Below, one piece after another: positions 1 to 7,139 of a stretch of DNA of 14,718 nt. The stretch comes from CAZPLZ01 sp964587525. Its GTDB lineage: Bacteria; Oederibacteriota; CAKKQC01. Position numbers and translations under genes: made by a program. Under the pieces are notes generated by a model, which was not told the DNA's origin, did not search any database, and was given only the letters and a program-made list of their open reading frames with translations. Position 1 is the stretch's first letter. Each line of letters begins with the position of its first letter. Where the stretch lies: positions 1 through 14,718 of the forward strand of contig CAZPLZ010000079.1 in NCBI GenBank assembly GCA_964587525.1, in the 5' to 3' direction.

Positions 1-218
1 CTCGCTTCGCTCGCTCAGGGCCCCGAGCGAAGTCGAGGGGCTGGCACGTTCAGCATCCAGTCGCGTCCGGACGCCGATCTGGCGTGCGTTCCTGGCCCGT
101 GGTGACCGTGTCGTCCGGACGCGACCTGAACGCACCGCGACTCCGCACCGGTCGGCCAGCGACCGCTCAGCCCCCTCCGACCCGGCCTGCCGGACTTTTT
201 CCGCATCCTGCTAGAAAG
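1..218. repeat. Intergenic region downstream of rluD, rich in inverted repeats
   Basis: No credible gene is seen here. Three inverted repeats can be read directly. (1) Positions 1-13 pair with 24-37, a 13-bp stem with one bulged base (33) and a 10-base loop. (2) Positions 60-72 (GTCGCGTCCGGAC) pair perfectly with 113-125. This is extended outside by 47-53 pairing with 126-132, leaving a 6-base bulge on the left side only. (3) CGGTCG at 149-154 pairs with CGACCG at 160-165. The stretch 191-214 reads on the minus strand as CTAGCAGGATGCGG followed by an A-run and GTCCG, and it directly follows the rluD stop. No hairpin followed by a T-run is seen in the leftward direction, so no standard rho-independent terminator is called. 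These may be REP-like or MITE-like repeats, but that is inference. Confidence 0.55.
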
Positions 219-1130
219 CTAGTCCGCCTGTTGCGCCAGGCGCTCCACCAGTTGCTGCATATCGGCGGGCAGATCGCTCTCAAACTTCATGGACTTTCGT
301 GTGAACGGGTGCGCGAAGGTCAGTCGTGTGGCATGCAGAGCCTGCCGGCCGATCAAAGAGGTGTGCGCCGCCCGGCCGTACTCCTGATCCCCCAGCACCG
401 GCCAGCCCAGGGCCGCAAAGTGCACCCGGATCTGGTGGGTGCGCCCGGTCCCCAAGGTGACCCGCACCAGGCTGGCGGCCTTGAAGGTCCTCTCCACCGC
501 GTAATGAGTCACAGCCTTACGCCCGCCGGCTGATACCACGGCGAACCGTTTCCGGTGACGCGGGTCCCGGCCCACGGCGGCTTCAATTGAACCTCGATCT
601 GGCCTGGGCACCCCGGCCACCACCGCGAGATACTCGCGTTTGAGTTCGTGCCCCTGAACCATACGGGACAATTTCCAGTACGCCGCATCCGTTTTCACCA
701 GCACCATCAGCCCCGATGTGCCCCGGTCCAGCCGGTGCACCACGCCGGGCCGCACCCGGCCCGCGGCCGGTGCGAGCGGGATGCCCATCCCCAGAAGGAT
801 GTTCACCAGCGTGCCTCCCTTCCGCCCAGCGCCTGGGTGCACCGTAAGGCCTGCCGGCTTGTCCACCACCAGCAGATGCGCGTCCTGGAACACTATGGGG
901 ACGCTGCCGGGTTCACCGGCCAGCGTAACCGGCACCTCAGGCGGCAGTTCGCCTTCGAGGACGTCGCCTGCTTTCACATGCCGGCGAGGCTTAATCGACA
1001 CTCCGTTGAGCTTAAACGCGCCAGATTCGAGCAGATCCACCGCCCGGCTGCGGGAGACACTCAATGCTTGCGCCACCCACACATCCGCACGACAGCCAGC
1101 AATTTCAGCCGTTGCAACGAATTTCGCCAC
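219..1130 (-). CDS. rluD: RluA-family 23S rRNA pseudouridine synthase (RluD-like)
   Basis: This enzyme converts specific uridines in large-subunit rRNA to pseudouridine in the cytoplasm. The product is 303 residues, a normal length for the RluC/RluD group. An N-terminal S4 RNA-binding domain (about residues 10-60, with SRSRAVDLLESGAFKLNG) precedes the catalytic domain. Its hallmark HRLDRGTSG lies at residues 132-140, with D135 as the catalytic Asp. GRTHQIRVH and the VVDKPAGLTVHPG motif are also present. The open frame continues upstream to 1499, but that part lies over lgt. The GTG at 1130 is chosen because it falls two bases after the lgt stop and puts the S4 domain at the usual place. No ATG is available nearby and no clear Shine-Dalgarno site is seen, so translational coupling to lgt is likely. 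It is the last gene of the ileS-lspA-lgt operon. Which uridines it modifies (RluD or RluC type) cannot be decided from sequence alone. Confidence 0.9.
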   Translation of the reverse strand: MAKFVATAEIAGCRADVWVAQALSVSRSRAVDLLESGAFKLNGVSIKPRRHVKAGDVLEGELPPEVPVTLAGEPGSVPIVFQDAHLLVVDKPAGLTVHPGAGRKGGTLVNILLGMGIPLAPAAGRVRPGVVHRLDRGTSGLMVLVKTDAAYWKLSRMVQGHELKREYLAVVAGVPRPDRGSIEAAVGRDPRHRKRFAVVSAGGRKAVTHYAVERTFKAASLVRVTLGTGRTHQIRVHFAALGWPVLGDQEYGRAAHTSLIGRQALHATRLTFAHPFTRKSMKFESDLPADMQQLVERLAQQAD

Positions 1131-1132
1131 GT

Positions 1133-1912
1133 TTATTGGGAATAGGAACGCCGGTTCAAAGGGCGGAAGAGCAGGACGAGACCAATTGAGGCGCCGATCA
1201 CACTGAAGAACTGTGAGACCGAAAGGCCAGCGAGGACCGGACCACGAGGATCGTCGCGCAGAAACTCCAGGGCGAAGCGCAGCACAGCGTAGCTGATGAG
1301 AAACAAGGCGAATACTCTCCCCCGTTTCCCGGTAGGGGCATCGACGGGGCGAGTCTTCGAACCTGATGTGGGCACGAAGAGCAGCGCGAGACCGATCGTC
1401 AAGGAACCGGCCGCTTCGTAGAGTTGCACCGGATGCCGGGACACCGCGTCGCCCAGCCCCGGCAACACCCAGCCCCAGGCCACCGGCGTGCCGTAGCAAC
1501 AGCCGTTCAGCCAGCAGCCCAGCCGGCCGATCGCCAGGGCGACGCCCATGCCGGGGGCAATGACGTCACCGAACGCGAGAATGGGCAGCCGGCGGCGTTT
1601 CAGCCACCAGATCGCACCCAGCGTGCCGCCGGCCACCCCCCCGTAATACACGAACCCCCCTCGGAGAACCGACAGCATGAAACGCCAGTCGCGGCTCACG
1701 TCCTCCCAGTTCGTGCCCAGGTACATAAGCTTGGCGCCGAGTAGCCCCGCCAGCAACACGGGGATGGCGCTGTCGTGCACCTGCGCCCGGGTGAACCCAT
1801 ACGCTTCGGCCCGCCGCGCGCACAGCCAGATCCCCACGATGAAGGAGACCGCAAGCGCAAGCCCGTAAGTGTACAGCGTCACCGGACCGATCTCGAGCAG
1901 CACTCGATGCAT
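1133..1912 (-). CDS. lgt: Phosphatidylglycerol-prolipoprotein diacylglyceryl transferase
   Basis: Lgt carries out the first step of lipoprotein maturation. It transfers diacylglyceryl from phosphatidylglycerol to the lipobox cysteine of prolipoproteins at the inner membrane. The product is 259 residues with about seven hydrophobic segments. The start MHRVLLEIGP matches the typical Lgt N-terminus, which supports the ATG at 1912 even though the only AAGGAG-like sequence lies about 15 bases upstream, inside the end of lspA. Family landmarks are the GG-rich FVYYGGVAGG segment, the GR pair at residues 129-130, RHPVQLYE at 159-166 and the EFLRDD segment near 216-221. The signature region reads GRLGCWLNGCCYGTP, where the E. 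coli type has GRxGNFxNxE. This Cys-rich form is, as I recall, usual in several non-proteobacterial phyla. The gene lies 10 bases after lspA, which acts on its product, and 2 bases before rluD. Confidence 0.96.
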   Translation of the reverse strand: MHRVLLEIGPVTLYTYGLALAVSFIVGIWLCARRAEAYGFTRAQVHDSAIPVLLAGLLGAKLMYLGTNWEDVSRDWRFMLSVLRGGFVYYGGVAGGTLGAIWWLKRRRLPILAFGDVIAPGMGVALAIGRLGCWLNGCCYGTPVAWGWVLPGLGDAVSRHPVQLYEAAGSLTIGLALLFVPTSGSKTRPVDAPTGKRGRVFALFLISYAVLRFALEFLRDDPRGPVLAGLSVSQFFSVIGASIGLVLLFRPLNRRSYSQ

Positions 1913-1922
1913 GGGTGTTGCG

Positions 1923-2432
1923 CTAACGCTCCTTAGCGCGCCAGAGTGCGAACAGCAGGAGCCCCAAGCCTACCGAGATCGCGGAGTCCGCCACATTGAA
2001 CGTGGGCCAGTGATACGGCCCGATCCACACGTCGATGAAGTCGACGACCTCGCCGTAGCGCAAGCGGTCCACCAGGTTACCGACCGCGCCTCCCATGATC
2101 AGCCCCACCGCGAATCGCCCCAAGGGCAGATGGCCTGCGGACTGATAGATCTTGATCAAAAGCCAGACGGCAGCCGCGGAAGTCACCAGGAAAAACGAGA
2201 GCCGAAAGGCTATGGCCAGGTCCGCGCCCAGGCCGAACGCCACACCGGGATTGCGCACATGAGAAAACATGAGCACCTTGTCGATCAGCCATACGCCCTC
2301 GCCAAGCAGGAACCGCCGTTGGATGAGCCACTTTGCGAGCTGATCCAGAATCAGGACGGTGACGGTGACCCCACCCATCCGGATCACCGGCCGGCGCCAC
2401 ACCTGGCCCGGCGGGAAGCTTCCAAGAGTCAC
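1923..2432 (-). CDS. lspA: Lipoprotein signal peptidase (signal peptidase II)
   Basis: This aspartic membrane protease removes the signal peptide from diacylglyceryl-modified prolipoproteins. The product is 169 residues with about four membrane segments. The catalytic Asp pair is visible: D122 in GGAVGNLVDR and D149 in FNVADS. They are 27 residues apart, as in the characterised Bacillus enzyme. VRNPGVAFG (about residues 59-67) and VVDFIDVW are also family landmarks. The start is a GTG at 2432 that overlaps the TGA stop of the DUF5665 gene as GTGA, so translation is probably coupled. An N-terminal extension of about 15 polar residues precedes the first membrane segment, so a slightly later start cannot be excluded. 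Placement next to lgt puts two consecutive enzymes of lipoprotein processing in one operon. Confidence 0.95.
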   Translation of the reverse strand: MTLGSFPPGQVWRRPVIRMGGVTVTVLILDQLAKWLIQRRFLLGEGVWLIDKVLMFSHVRNPGVAFGLGADLAIAFRLSFFLVTSAAAVWLLIKIYQSAGHLPLGRFAVGLIMGGAVGNLVDRLRYGEVVDFIDVWIGPYHWPTFNVADSAISVGLGLLLFALWRAKER

Positions 2433-2776
2433 GAGGACGGTCTGTACTGGCTCAGAAAATCTTTGATGAGGTCCTGGACGGACTTGGTCATCTCGCTCAC
2501 GACCGGGATCATGTCAAACACCTTCAAGAGGTAATACACCCCCCACGTCGCGATGGCCAGCGCCAGGGCCCCCATCACGCCAGCGCCCAGGAAGATACCA
2601 ACCCCCCGCGCCAGACCGGCCATGAGATTCACCCACATCATCCGCCAGGGGCGCTGGGTCATCGTCACAAACTGCGCCACGTTGTCCGCCTCCAGCCGGT
2701 GCGCCAGCCGCTGGATGCTCCTGTTCAGGGTCCGGAGCAGCCGAAAATCTGCCCGCGCCTTGGCGCGAGGCGCCAT
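2429..2776 (-). CDS. Small membrane protein of the DUF5665 type
   Basis: The product is 115 residues of unknown function. A basic N-terminus with a helical, probably amphipathic stretch (residues 10-40) leads into RPWRMMWVNLMAGLARGVG at about 42-60. That segment matches the conserved core I recall for DUF5665 proteins (RxLWLNFLAGLARGxG). One long hydrophobic segment follows (about 58-86), then an acidic/basic C-terminal tail (VSEMTKSVQDLIKDFL), probably a short amphipathic helix. The ATG at 2776 lies 6 bases after the ileS stop with a GAGG just upstream, and the gene ends in a GTGA overlap with lspA, so it is a true member of the operon. A role tied to the membrane or lipoprotein maturation could be guessed from the neighbours, but nothing in the sequence proves it. 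The family match is from memory and not searched. Confidence 0.75.
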   Translation of the reverse strand: MAPRAKARADFRLLRTLNRSIQRLAHRLEADNVAQFVTMTQRPWRMMWVNLMAGLARGVGIFLGAGVMGALALAIATWGVYYLLKVFDMIPVVSEMTKSVQDLIKDFLSQYRPSS

Positions 2777-2782
2777 CAGGCC

Positions 2783-5590
2783 TCACCCCCGCACGACATC
2801 ACAGCACCGGTCGCACAGCGCAGGGTGCTCGGGGTCGCGGCCGACCGTGGGTCTCACCAGCCAGCAGCGGGTGCACTTTAAACCATCAGGCTTGCGTACC
2901 TTAACGCACAGCTTGCCCTCGTCCGTGGAAAGTGTTGGCGTAACACCTTCCGACAGCGGGGCCGAGCTGACCTGCGAAACATTGAGCAGCTCCGGGAGAT
3001 CTGCCTCGAGCGAGACCAAGAACTTCAGCCACGCCCCATCCGCCTCCAGGGTCACGTGGGATTCAAGCGGTGACACAATCGTTCCGTTCTGCCGCGCCAC
3101 CTCGAGTTGCTTTAACACCGCATCCCGCAACTTCATGAACCTGTCCCACCGGGAAGCGAGTGTGGCCTCGTCCGCGACCTGGGGTGGCTGCGGCCAAGCT
3201 GCCAGATGGACACTGCCGGTCCCGTCTTTCAAGCCGGCCGACGCGTATCCCCAGGCTTCTTCCACCGTGAACGGAATGTACGGCGCAAGCAGACGCACCA
3301 GGACGGAAAATATTTCCCCCAGCATCTGCTGCGCAGCGCGACGGGCCGGATCGCCGGCACGGGAAGCGTACAGACGGTCTTTGAGCAAATCCAAGTAAAA
3401 CGAGGACAACTCCACCGCGCAGAACCGGTGCAGGCGCTGGGCCGCGTGATAGAACGCGAAGCCGTCCATGTCCACGGTGACTTCCCGGACCAGCACCGCC
3501 AGCCGCCAGCGCATCCACCGATCCACCTCGTGGAACGCCCTGTCCGGCACACTTTCGCCCGGCGTGTAGTCCCCGAGGTTCCCCAGCAGGTAGCGCAGGG
3601 TGTTGCGGAGCTTCCGGTAGGCTTCCGTGACCCGGGCCATGATCTCTTCAGAGAGGCGCATGTCATCGTGGAAATACTCGGACAGGGCCCACAGCCGCAT
3701 CACGTCCGCGCCCCACCGGTTGACCGCGTCCTCCAGGCTCAGTGCGTTGCCGAGGGACTTAGACAACTTCTCTCCCTGTGCACCCACGACCATGCCATGC
3801 GCCAGGACCGCCTTGTAGGGAGGCTGTCCGTACAATGCCATGGACGTGAGCAACGAACTCTGGAACCAGCCGCGGTACATGTCCGTACCCTCGAGGTACA
3901 AATCCGCCGGCCAGGTTAAGGACTCCTGCGCCCTCAGCACCGACGTATGCGTGACCCCCGAGTCCAACCAGACATCCAGGGTGTCGGTCTCCTTCCGGAA
4001 TTTTCGACCTCCACAGCTTTGGCATCGGGTCTTCATCGGAAGGAGCTCGTTGGCTTCCCGGATCCACCAGACATCTGTGCCTTCCTGGGCCACCCAGTCC
4101 CGCACGGCATCAAGGCTCTCCTCAGTGGCAAGGACGCTGCCACACGAGATGCAGTAAAACACCGGAATGGGCACGCCCCAGCTCCGCTGCCGTGAGATGC
4201 ACCAGTCAGGCCGTTGATCCAGCATTTTTGCCATTCGCGTCCCGCCCGATTCCGGATACCACCTGACTTTTCTCGCTGCCTCCGCGCTGCGCCTTCTCAG
4301 ATGCTGGTGATCCAATGAGATGAACCATTGCTCGGTTGCCCGGAAGATCACAGGATTCTTGCACCGCCAACAGAACGGATACGCGTGCTCGATCACCCCC
4401 TCGTGAACGAGCGCCCCCTTCGCGTTGAGCATGTCAATGATGCCTCGATTGGCCTCGAAGACATGCTGTCCCTGAAACTCCGGGAACTCCTTGGTGAACC
4501 GGCCGCGGGAATCGACCGGGGCGATAACCGGGAGCCGGTATTCCAACCCGCTCGTGAAATCCTCCTCGCCATGGCCCGGCGCGATGTGGACAATGCCGGT
4601 GCCCTCTTCCAAGGTGACATACTCGGCCAGGATCCCTGCCGACGTCCGCTTCACAAACGGATGCTGGCAGGTGAGGCCCTCGAACGCGCGGCCCTCAACC
4701 GTGGCGGCCACCTTGCCACCTTTCATGCCGGCCAGGCCGAGCACGCCTTCCGCCAGCTCATGGGCCATGATCAGCACCTCATCCTTGGTTTCAACCAGGT
4801 CGTACATGAGCTTAGGGTTGAACGCGAGGGCCACGTTAGCTGGCAGCGTCCAGGGAGTCGTGGTCATGATCACCACATGCGCCGGCTTTTCAAGTTGCAA
4901 CTTGAGTGAGGCCAGGAAGGGCGGCCACGTTTTGACCTTGAACCGCACGTAGATGGACGGCGCCACGTGCGGCTCGTACTCCACCGCATTTTCGGCCAGC
5001 GCGGTCTCACACGTGGCGCACCAGAGCACCGGTTTGTTGGCCCGGAAAATATACCCATTGCGAATGAGCTTGCCTACGCTCTCGATCTCCATGGCTGCCA
5101 GCTCTTTGTCCATCGTCAGGTACGGCCGCTCCCAATCCCCGAGGGCCCCCACCCGTTTGCGCTGCTCCCGCTGCACACGCATCCACTTGAGGGCATATTC
5201 GTGGCACGCCCGCCGCAACTCCAGGGGGTTCACGTCGTGCATGTTCAACCCCGAGGTTTTGAGGTACTGGTGTTCAATAGGGTGTCCATGGCAGTCCCAC
5301 CCCGGCACGAACGGCACGTCGTAGCCGCGCATGAACTTGTACCGGACGATGGCATCTTTCAAGGTGTTGTTCAGCAAATGGCCGATATGAGCATCTCCGC
5401 TCGTGTACGGTGGCCCGTCATGAAGGATGAACCGCGGTGCACCTCGTCGGGCCGCACGCAACTGCTCATAGAGTTTCATCGTCTCCCATGCTTTGAGCCG
5501 TTGCGGCTCTTTGTTGACCAGGTCCGCTTTCATGGGGAACTCGGTGCGCGGGAGATTCAGAGTTTTACGGTAGTCAGATTTTTCGGACAT
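2783..5590 (-). CDS. ileS: Isoleucine--tRNA ligase
   Basis: IleS attaches isoleucine to tRNA-Ile in the cytoplasm and hydrolyses mischarged valine. The product is 935 residues, normal for the bacterial enzyme. The class I signature HIGH is at residues 68-71 and the KMSKS loop reads KLSKS at 608-612. The editing domain contains TTTPWTLPANVA (about 243-254) and GTGIVHIAPGHGEEDF (about 330-345). PDWCISRQRSWGVPIPVFYC (461-480) is typical of the catalytic core. The C-terminal zinc module is complete (C906, C909, C926, C929), as in the E. coli-like subtype. A second Cys cluster (CISC at 480-483 and CQSC at 523-526) lies in the middle of the protein. The ATG at 5590 has a GGGAG 7 bases upstream (5598-5602). 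The gene heads the operon ileS-DUF5665-lspA-lgt-rluD. Its leader contains hairpin repeats but no T-box. Confidence 0.98.
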   Translation of the reverse strand: MSEKSDYRKTLNLPRTEFPMKADLVNKEPQRLKAWETMKLYEQLRAARRGAPRFILHDGPPYTSGDAHIGHLLNNTLKDAIVRYKFMRGYDVPFVPGWDCHGHPIEHQYLKTSGLNMHDVNPLELRRACHEYALKWMRVQREQRKRVGALGDWERPYLTMDKELAAMEIESVGKLIRNGYIFRANKPVLWCATCETALAENAVEYEPHVAPSIYVRFKVKTWPPFLASLKLQLEKPAHVVIMTTTPWTLPANVALAFNPKLMYDLVETKDEVLIMAHELAEGVLGLAGMKGGKVAATVEGRAFEGLTCQHPFVKRTSAGILAEYVTLEEGTGIVHIAPGHGEEDFTSGLEYRLPVIAPVDSRGRFTKEFPEFQGQHVFEANRGIIDMLNAKGALVHEGVIEHAYPFCWRCKNPVIFRATEQWFISLDHQHLRRRSAEAARKVRWYPESGGTRMAKMLDQRPDWCISRQRSWGVPIPVFYCISCGSVLATEESLDAVRDWVAQEGTDVWWIREANELLPMKTRCQSCGGRKFRKETDTLDVWLDSGVTHTSVLRAQESLTWPADLYLEGTDMYRGWFQSSLLTSMALYGQPPYKAVLAHGMVVGAQGEKLSKSLGNALSLEDAVNRWGADVMRLWALSEYFHDDMRLSEEIMARVTEAYRKLRNTLRYLLGNLGDYTPGESVPDRAFHEVDRWMRWRLAVLVREVTVDMDGFAFYHAAQRLHRFCAVELSSFYLDLLKDRLYASRAGDPARRAAQQMLGEIFSVLVRLLAPYIPFTVEEAWGYASAGLKDGTGSVHLAAWPQPPQVADEATLASRWDRFMKLRDAVLKQLEVARQNGTIVSPLESHVTLEADGAWLKFLVSLEADLPELLNVSQVSSAPLSEGVTPTLSTDEGKLCVKVRKPDGLKCTRCWLVRPTVGRDPEHPALCDRCCDVVRG

Positions 5591-5597
5591 CTACTCG

Positions 5598-5602
5598 CTC
5601 CC
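5598..5602 (-). promoter_or_regulatory. Shine-Dalgarno site of ileS
   Basis: GGGAG on the minus strand, 7 bases before the ATG at 5590. It supports that start and shows ileS can be translated independently of nuoN. It lies just after the ileS-proximal copy of the 28-base hairpin repeat. Confidence 0.7.
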
Positions 5603-5607
5603 GTATT

Positions 5608-5635
5608 GTAAGGCCGAGGACGGCCTTGCGCCTAG
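5608..5635. repeat. 28-base hairpin repeat, copy 1 (ileS-proximal)
   Basis: This copy is identical over 28 bases to positions 5683-5710. Each copy folds as AAGGCCG, loop AGGA, CGGCCTT (a 7-bp perfect stem), followed by GCGCCTAG. It sits in the 130-base gap between nuoN and ileS, close to the ileS Shine-Dalgarno site. Function is unknown. It could be a REP-like element that limits transcript decay or marks the operon border. Confidence 0.85.
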
Positions 5636-5660
5636 TGGACGATAAACCATCTTTAAACTT

Positions 5661-5677
5661 CGCCCCCTGCGGGGGCG
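5661..5677. other. GC hairpin between the two 28-base repeats
   Basis: CGCCCCC (5661-5667) and GGGGGCG (5671-5677) form a perfect 7-bp stem with loop TGC. In the leftward (nuo to ileS) direction it is followed by AAGTTTAAAG, which is not a T-run, so it is not a standard intrinsic terminator. With the flanking repeats it gives the nuoN-ileS gap three stable hairpins in a row. Confidence 0.6.
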
Positions 5678-5682
5678 GGGGC

Positions 5683-5710
5683 GTAAGGCCGAGGACGGCC
5701 TTGCGCCTAG
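5683..5710. repeat. 28-base hairpin repeat, copy 2 (nuoN-proximal)
   Basis: Exact second copy of 5608-5635 in the same orientation, separated from it by 47 bases. Here the flanking bases also allow the stem to grow to about 11 bp on the plus strand (GCG to CGC with one T-G wobble). It lies 10 bases beyond the nuoN stop. Confidence 0.85.
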
Positions 5711-5720
5711 ACGGTACAAA

Positions 5721-7139
5721 TTATGGTGCGGCGAGCAAACTTCCAAACGCCAGCAGGGTCTGCGGCAGGATACCAATGACCAACAGCGCGACGGCAAGGA
5801 AGATCGCCACCATGGCCCCCTCTGGTGCAGGCCGTAGCCGTTCGAGCTCCCCCTCCGAGCCGGACATGAAGACCGGGACGAGCAAGCGCAGGTAAAACCC
5901 GACCGACACCACGCTCATCGCCACCGCGATCAGCACGAGCCACAGGTGACCCGCCTGAAGGACCTCTTGGAACACGACAAACTTGGCGATAAATCCCGCC
6001 GTGGGCGGCAGGCCGGTCAGCGAGACCATGAACACCGCGAGCGCCAGGGCCAGCCCCGGGGCGCGCCGCCCCAGCCCGGTCAGACCCTTTACGTCGGGCG
6101 GCACGCCGGCCGACTCAACCACCGCCAGAACCGTGAACGCGCCAAACGTCATCAGCGCGTAGACCATGATGTACGAAAGCACCGCCCCAAGCGCCCCCGG
6201 CCCAGCCGCGACGTACGCGATCAGGATGTATCCCGCGTGCGCGATTCCCGAATACGCCAGCATGCGCTTGACATTGGTCTGCGCAAGCGCGAGCACCGTG
6301 CCCACGACCATGGACAGAGCCGCCACGACCCAGAGGGCCGGCTTCACGAATGTCGCGGTCACCGCACCTCCCTCCAGGAACACCCGGGCGAGCACCAAGA
6401 ACCCGATGGCCTTGGACGCCGACGCCAGAAATGCAACCACAGGTGTCGGCCCGCCCTGATACACGTCCGGAGCCCACATGTGGAAGGGAACGAGGGCGCA
6501 CTTGAATGCCAGCCCCGCCAGCACCAGAAAGAGCGCCAGTTGTTCGACCGGCCCCCAACGTAACGGCAGCCCGATCGCAAACGTTCCGGTCGCGTAAAAC
6601 ATCAGCGCGATGCCGTAGAGCAGGAAGCCTGAAGCAAATGCTGACAGGATGAAGTACTTGAGCGAGGCTTCCCGTGCGGCGGGAACTTTCCGCTGGGAGC
6701 CAAGGAGGGTGGCCATGGAAACGGCTACAGTCTCGAGGAAGATAAAGAGCACGATCCAGTTCTTAGACGCCGCCACCCCGATCAGACCCGCCGAAGCAAA
6801 CAACAGCAGGCATGTGTACTCCGCGGGGGGTGCCGAGTGAGCAGCCAAGTACGGCCGTGAGATCAGCAGGGTGAGGATCAGCATGCCCAGCGTGAGCACT
6901 CGGGCGGCCAAGGTGATGCCATCCAGACTCAGTTGCCCTGAGAACGCCGAGCCGCCGGGCACGGGAGATACAACGACGATCACATACAGTGCGGCCAGCG
7001 CCGCCACAATTCCCCACCGAAGGCAGAACCGCTCCGTGCGGCGGAAAAACAGGTCCCACATCAACAAGAGCACCGCACCGATGACGAGGATCAGCTCCGG
7101 TGCGATCCCACGCAGCGACAGCATCACGTTAGGGGTCAC
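5721..7139 (-). CDS. nuoN: NADH-quinone oxidoreductase subunit N
   Basis: NuoN is one of the three antiporter-like proton-pumping subunits of complex I in the inner membrane. The product is 472 residues, almost entirely hydrophobic, with about 14 membrane segments. The conserved Glu lies in FIFLETVAVS (E136). The channel Lys lies in LAFKCALVPFHMWAPDVYQG (K213), with GGPTPV just after it. ALAQTNVKRMLAYSGIAHAGY and TGLPPTAGFIAKFVVF are further family motifs. The GTG at 7139 overlaps the nuoM stop as GTGA and has GGGAGG 7 bases upstream, which favours it over the ATG five codons later. It is the last gene of the nuoAJKLMN operon and ends in TAA. Confidence 0.96.
   Translation of the reverse strand: MTPNVMLSLRGIAPELILVIGAVLLLMWDLFFRRTERFCLRWGIVAALAALYVIVVVSPVPGGSAFSGQLSLDGITLAARVLTLGMLILTLLISRPYLAAHSAPPAEYTCLLLFASAGLIGVAASKNWIVLFIFLETVAVSMATLLGSQRKVPAAREASLKYFILSAFASGFLLYGIALMFYATGTFAIGLPLRWGPVEQLALFLVLAGLAFKCALVPFHMWAPDVYQGGPTPVVAFLASASKAIGFLVLARVFLEGGAVTATFVKPALWVVAALSMVVGTVLALAQTNVKRMLAYSGIAHAGYILIAYVAAGPGALGAVLSYIMVYALMTFGAFTVLAVVESAGVPPDVKGLTGLGRRAPGLALALAVFMVSLTGLPPTAGFIAKFVVFQEVLQAGHLWLVLIAVAMSVVSVGFYLRLLVPVFMSGSEGELERLRPAPEGAMVAIFLAVALLVIGILPQTLLAFGSLLAAP

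Noticed and set aside
1131..1499. Longer start for the rluD frame, up to 1499
   Set aside because: The extra 123 codons lie fully over lgt, have no resemblance to pseudouridine synthases, and the S4 domain begins properly from the GTG at 1130.
2553..3398. Plus-strand open frame of 281 codons opposite the end of ileS
   Set aside because: It is antisense to the conserved C-terminal part of ileS, of low complexity (Ser/Arg/Ala-rich), and looks like a shadow frame.
5608..5710. Minimal CRISPR array (two 28-base repeats with one spacer)
   Set aside because: There are only two repeats, the 47-base spacer itself holds a perfect hairpin, and no cas gene is nearby. A dispersed hairpin repeat fits better.
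5591..5720. T-box or other riboswitch in the ileS leader
   Set aside because: No T-box sequence or specifier-loop layout is seen. The leader is explained by the two 28-base repeats and one GC hairpin.
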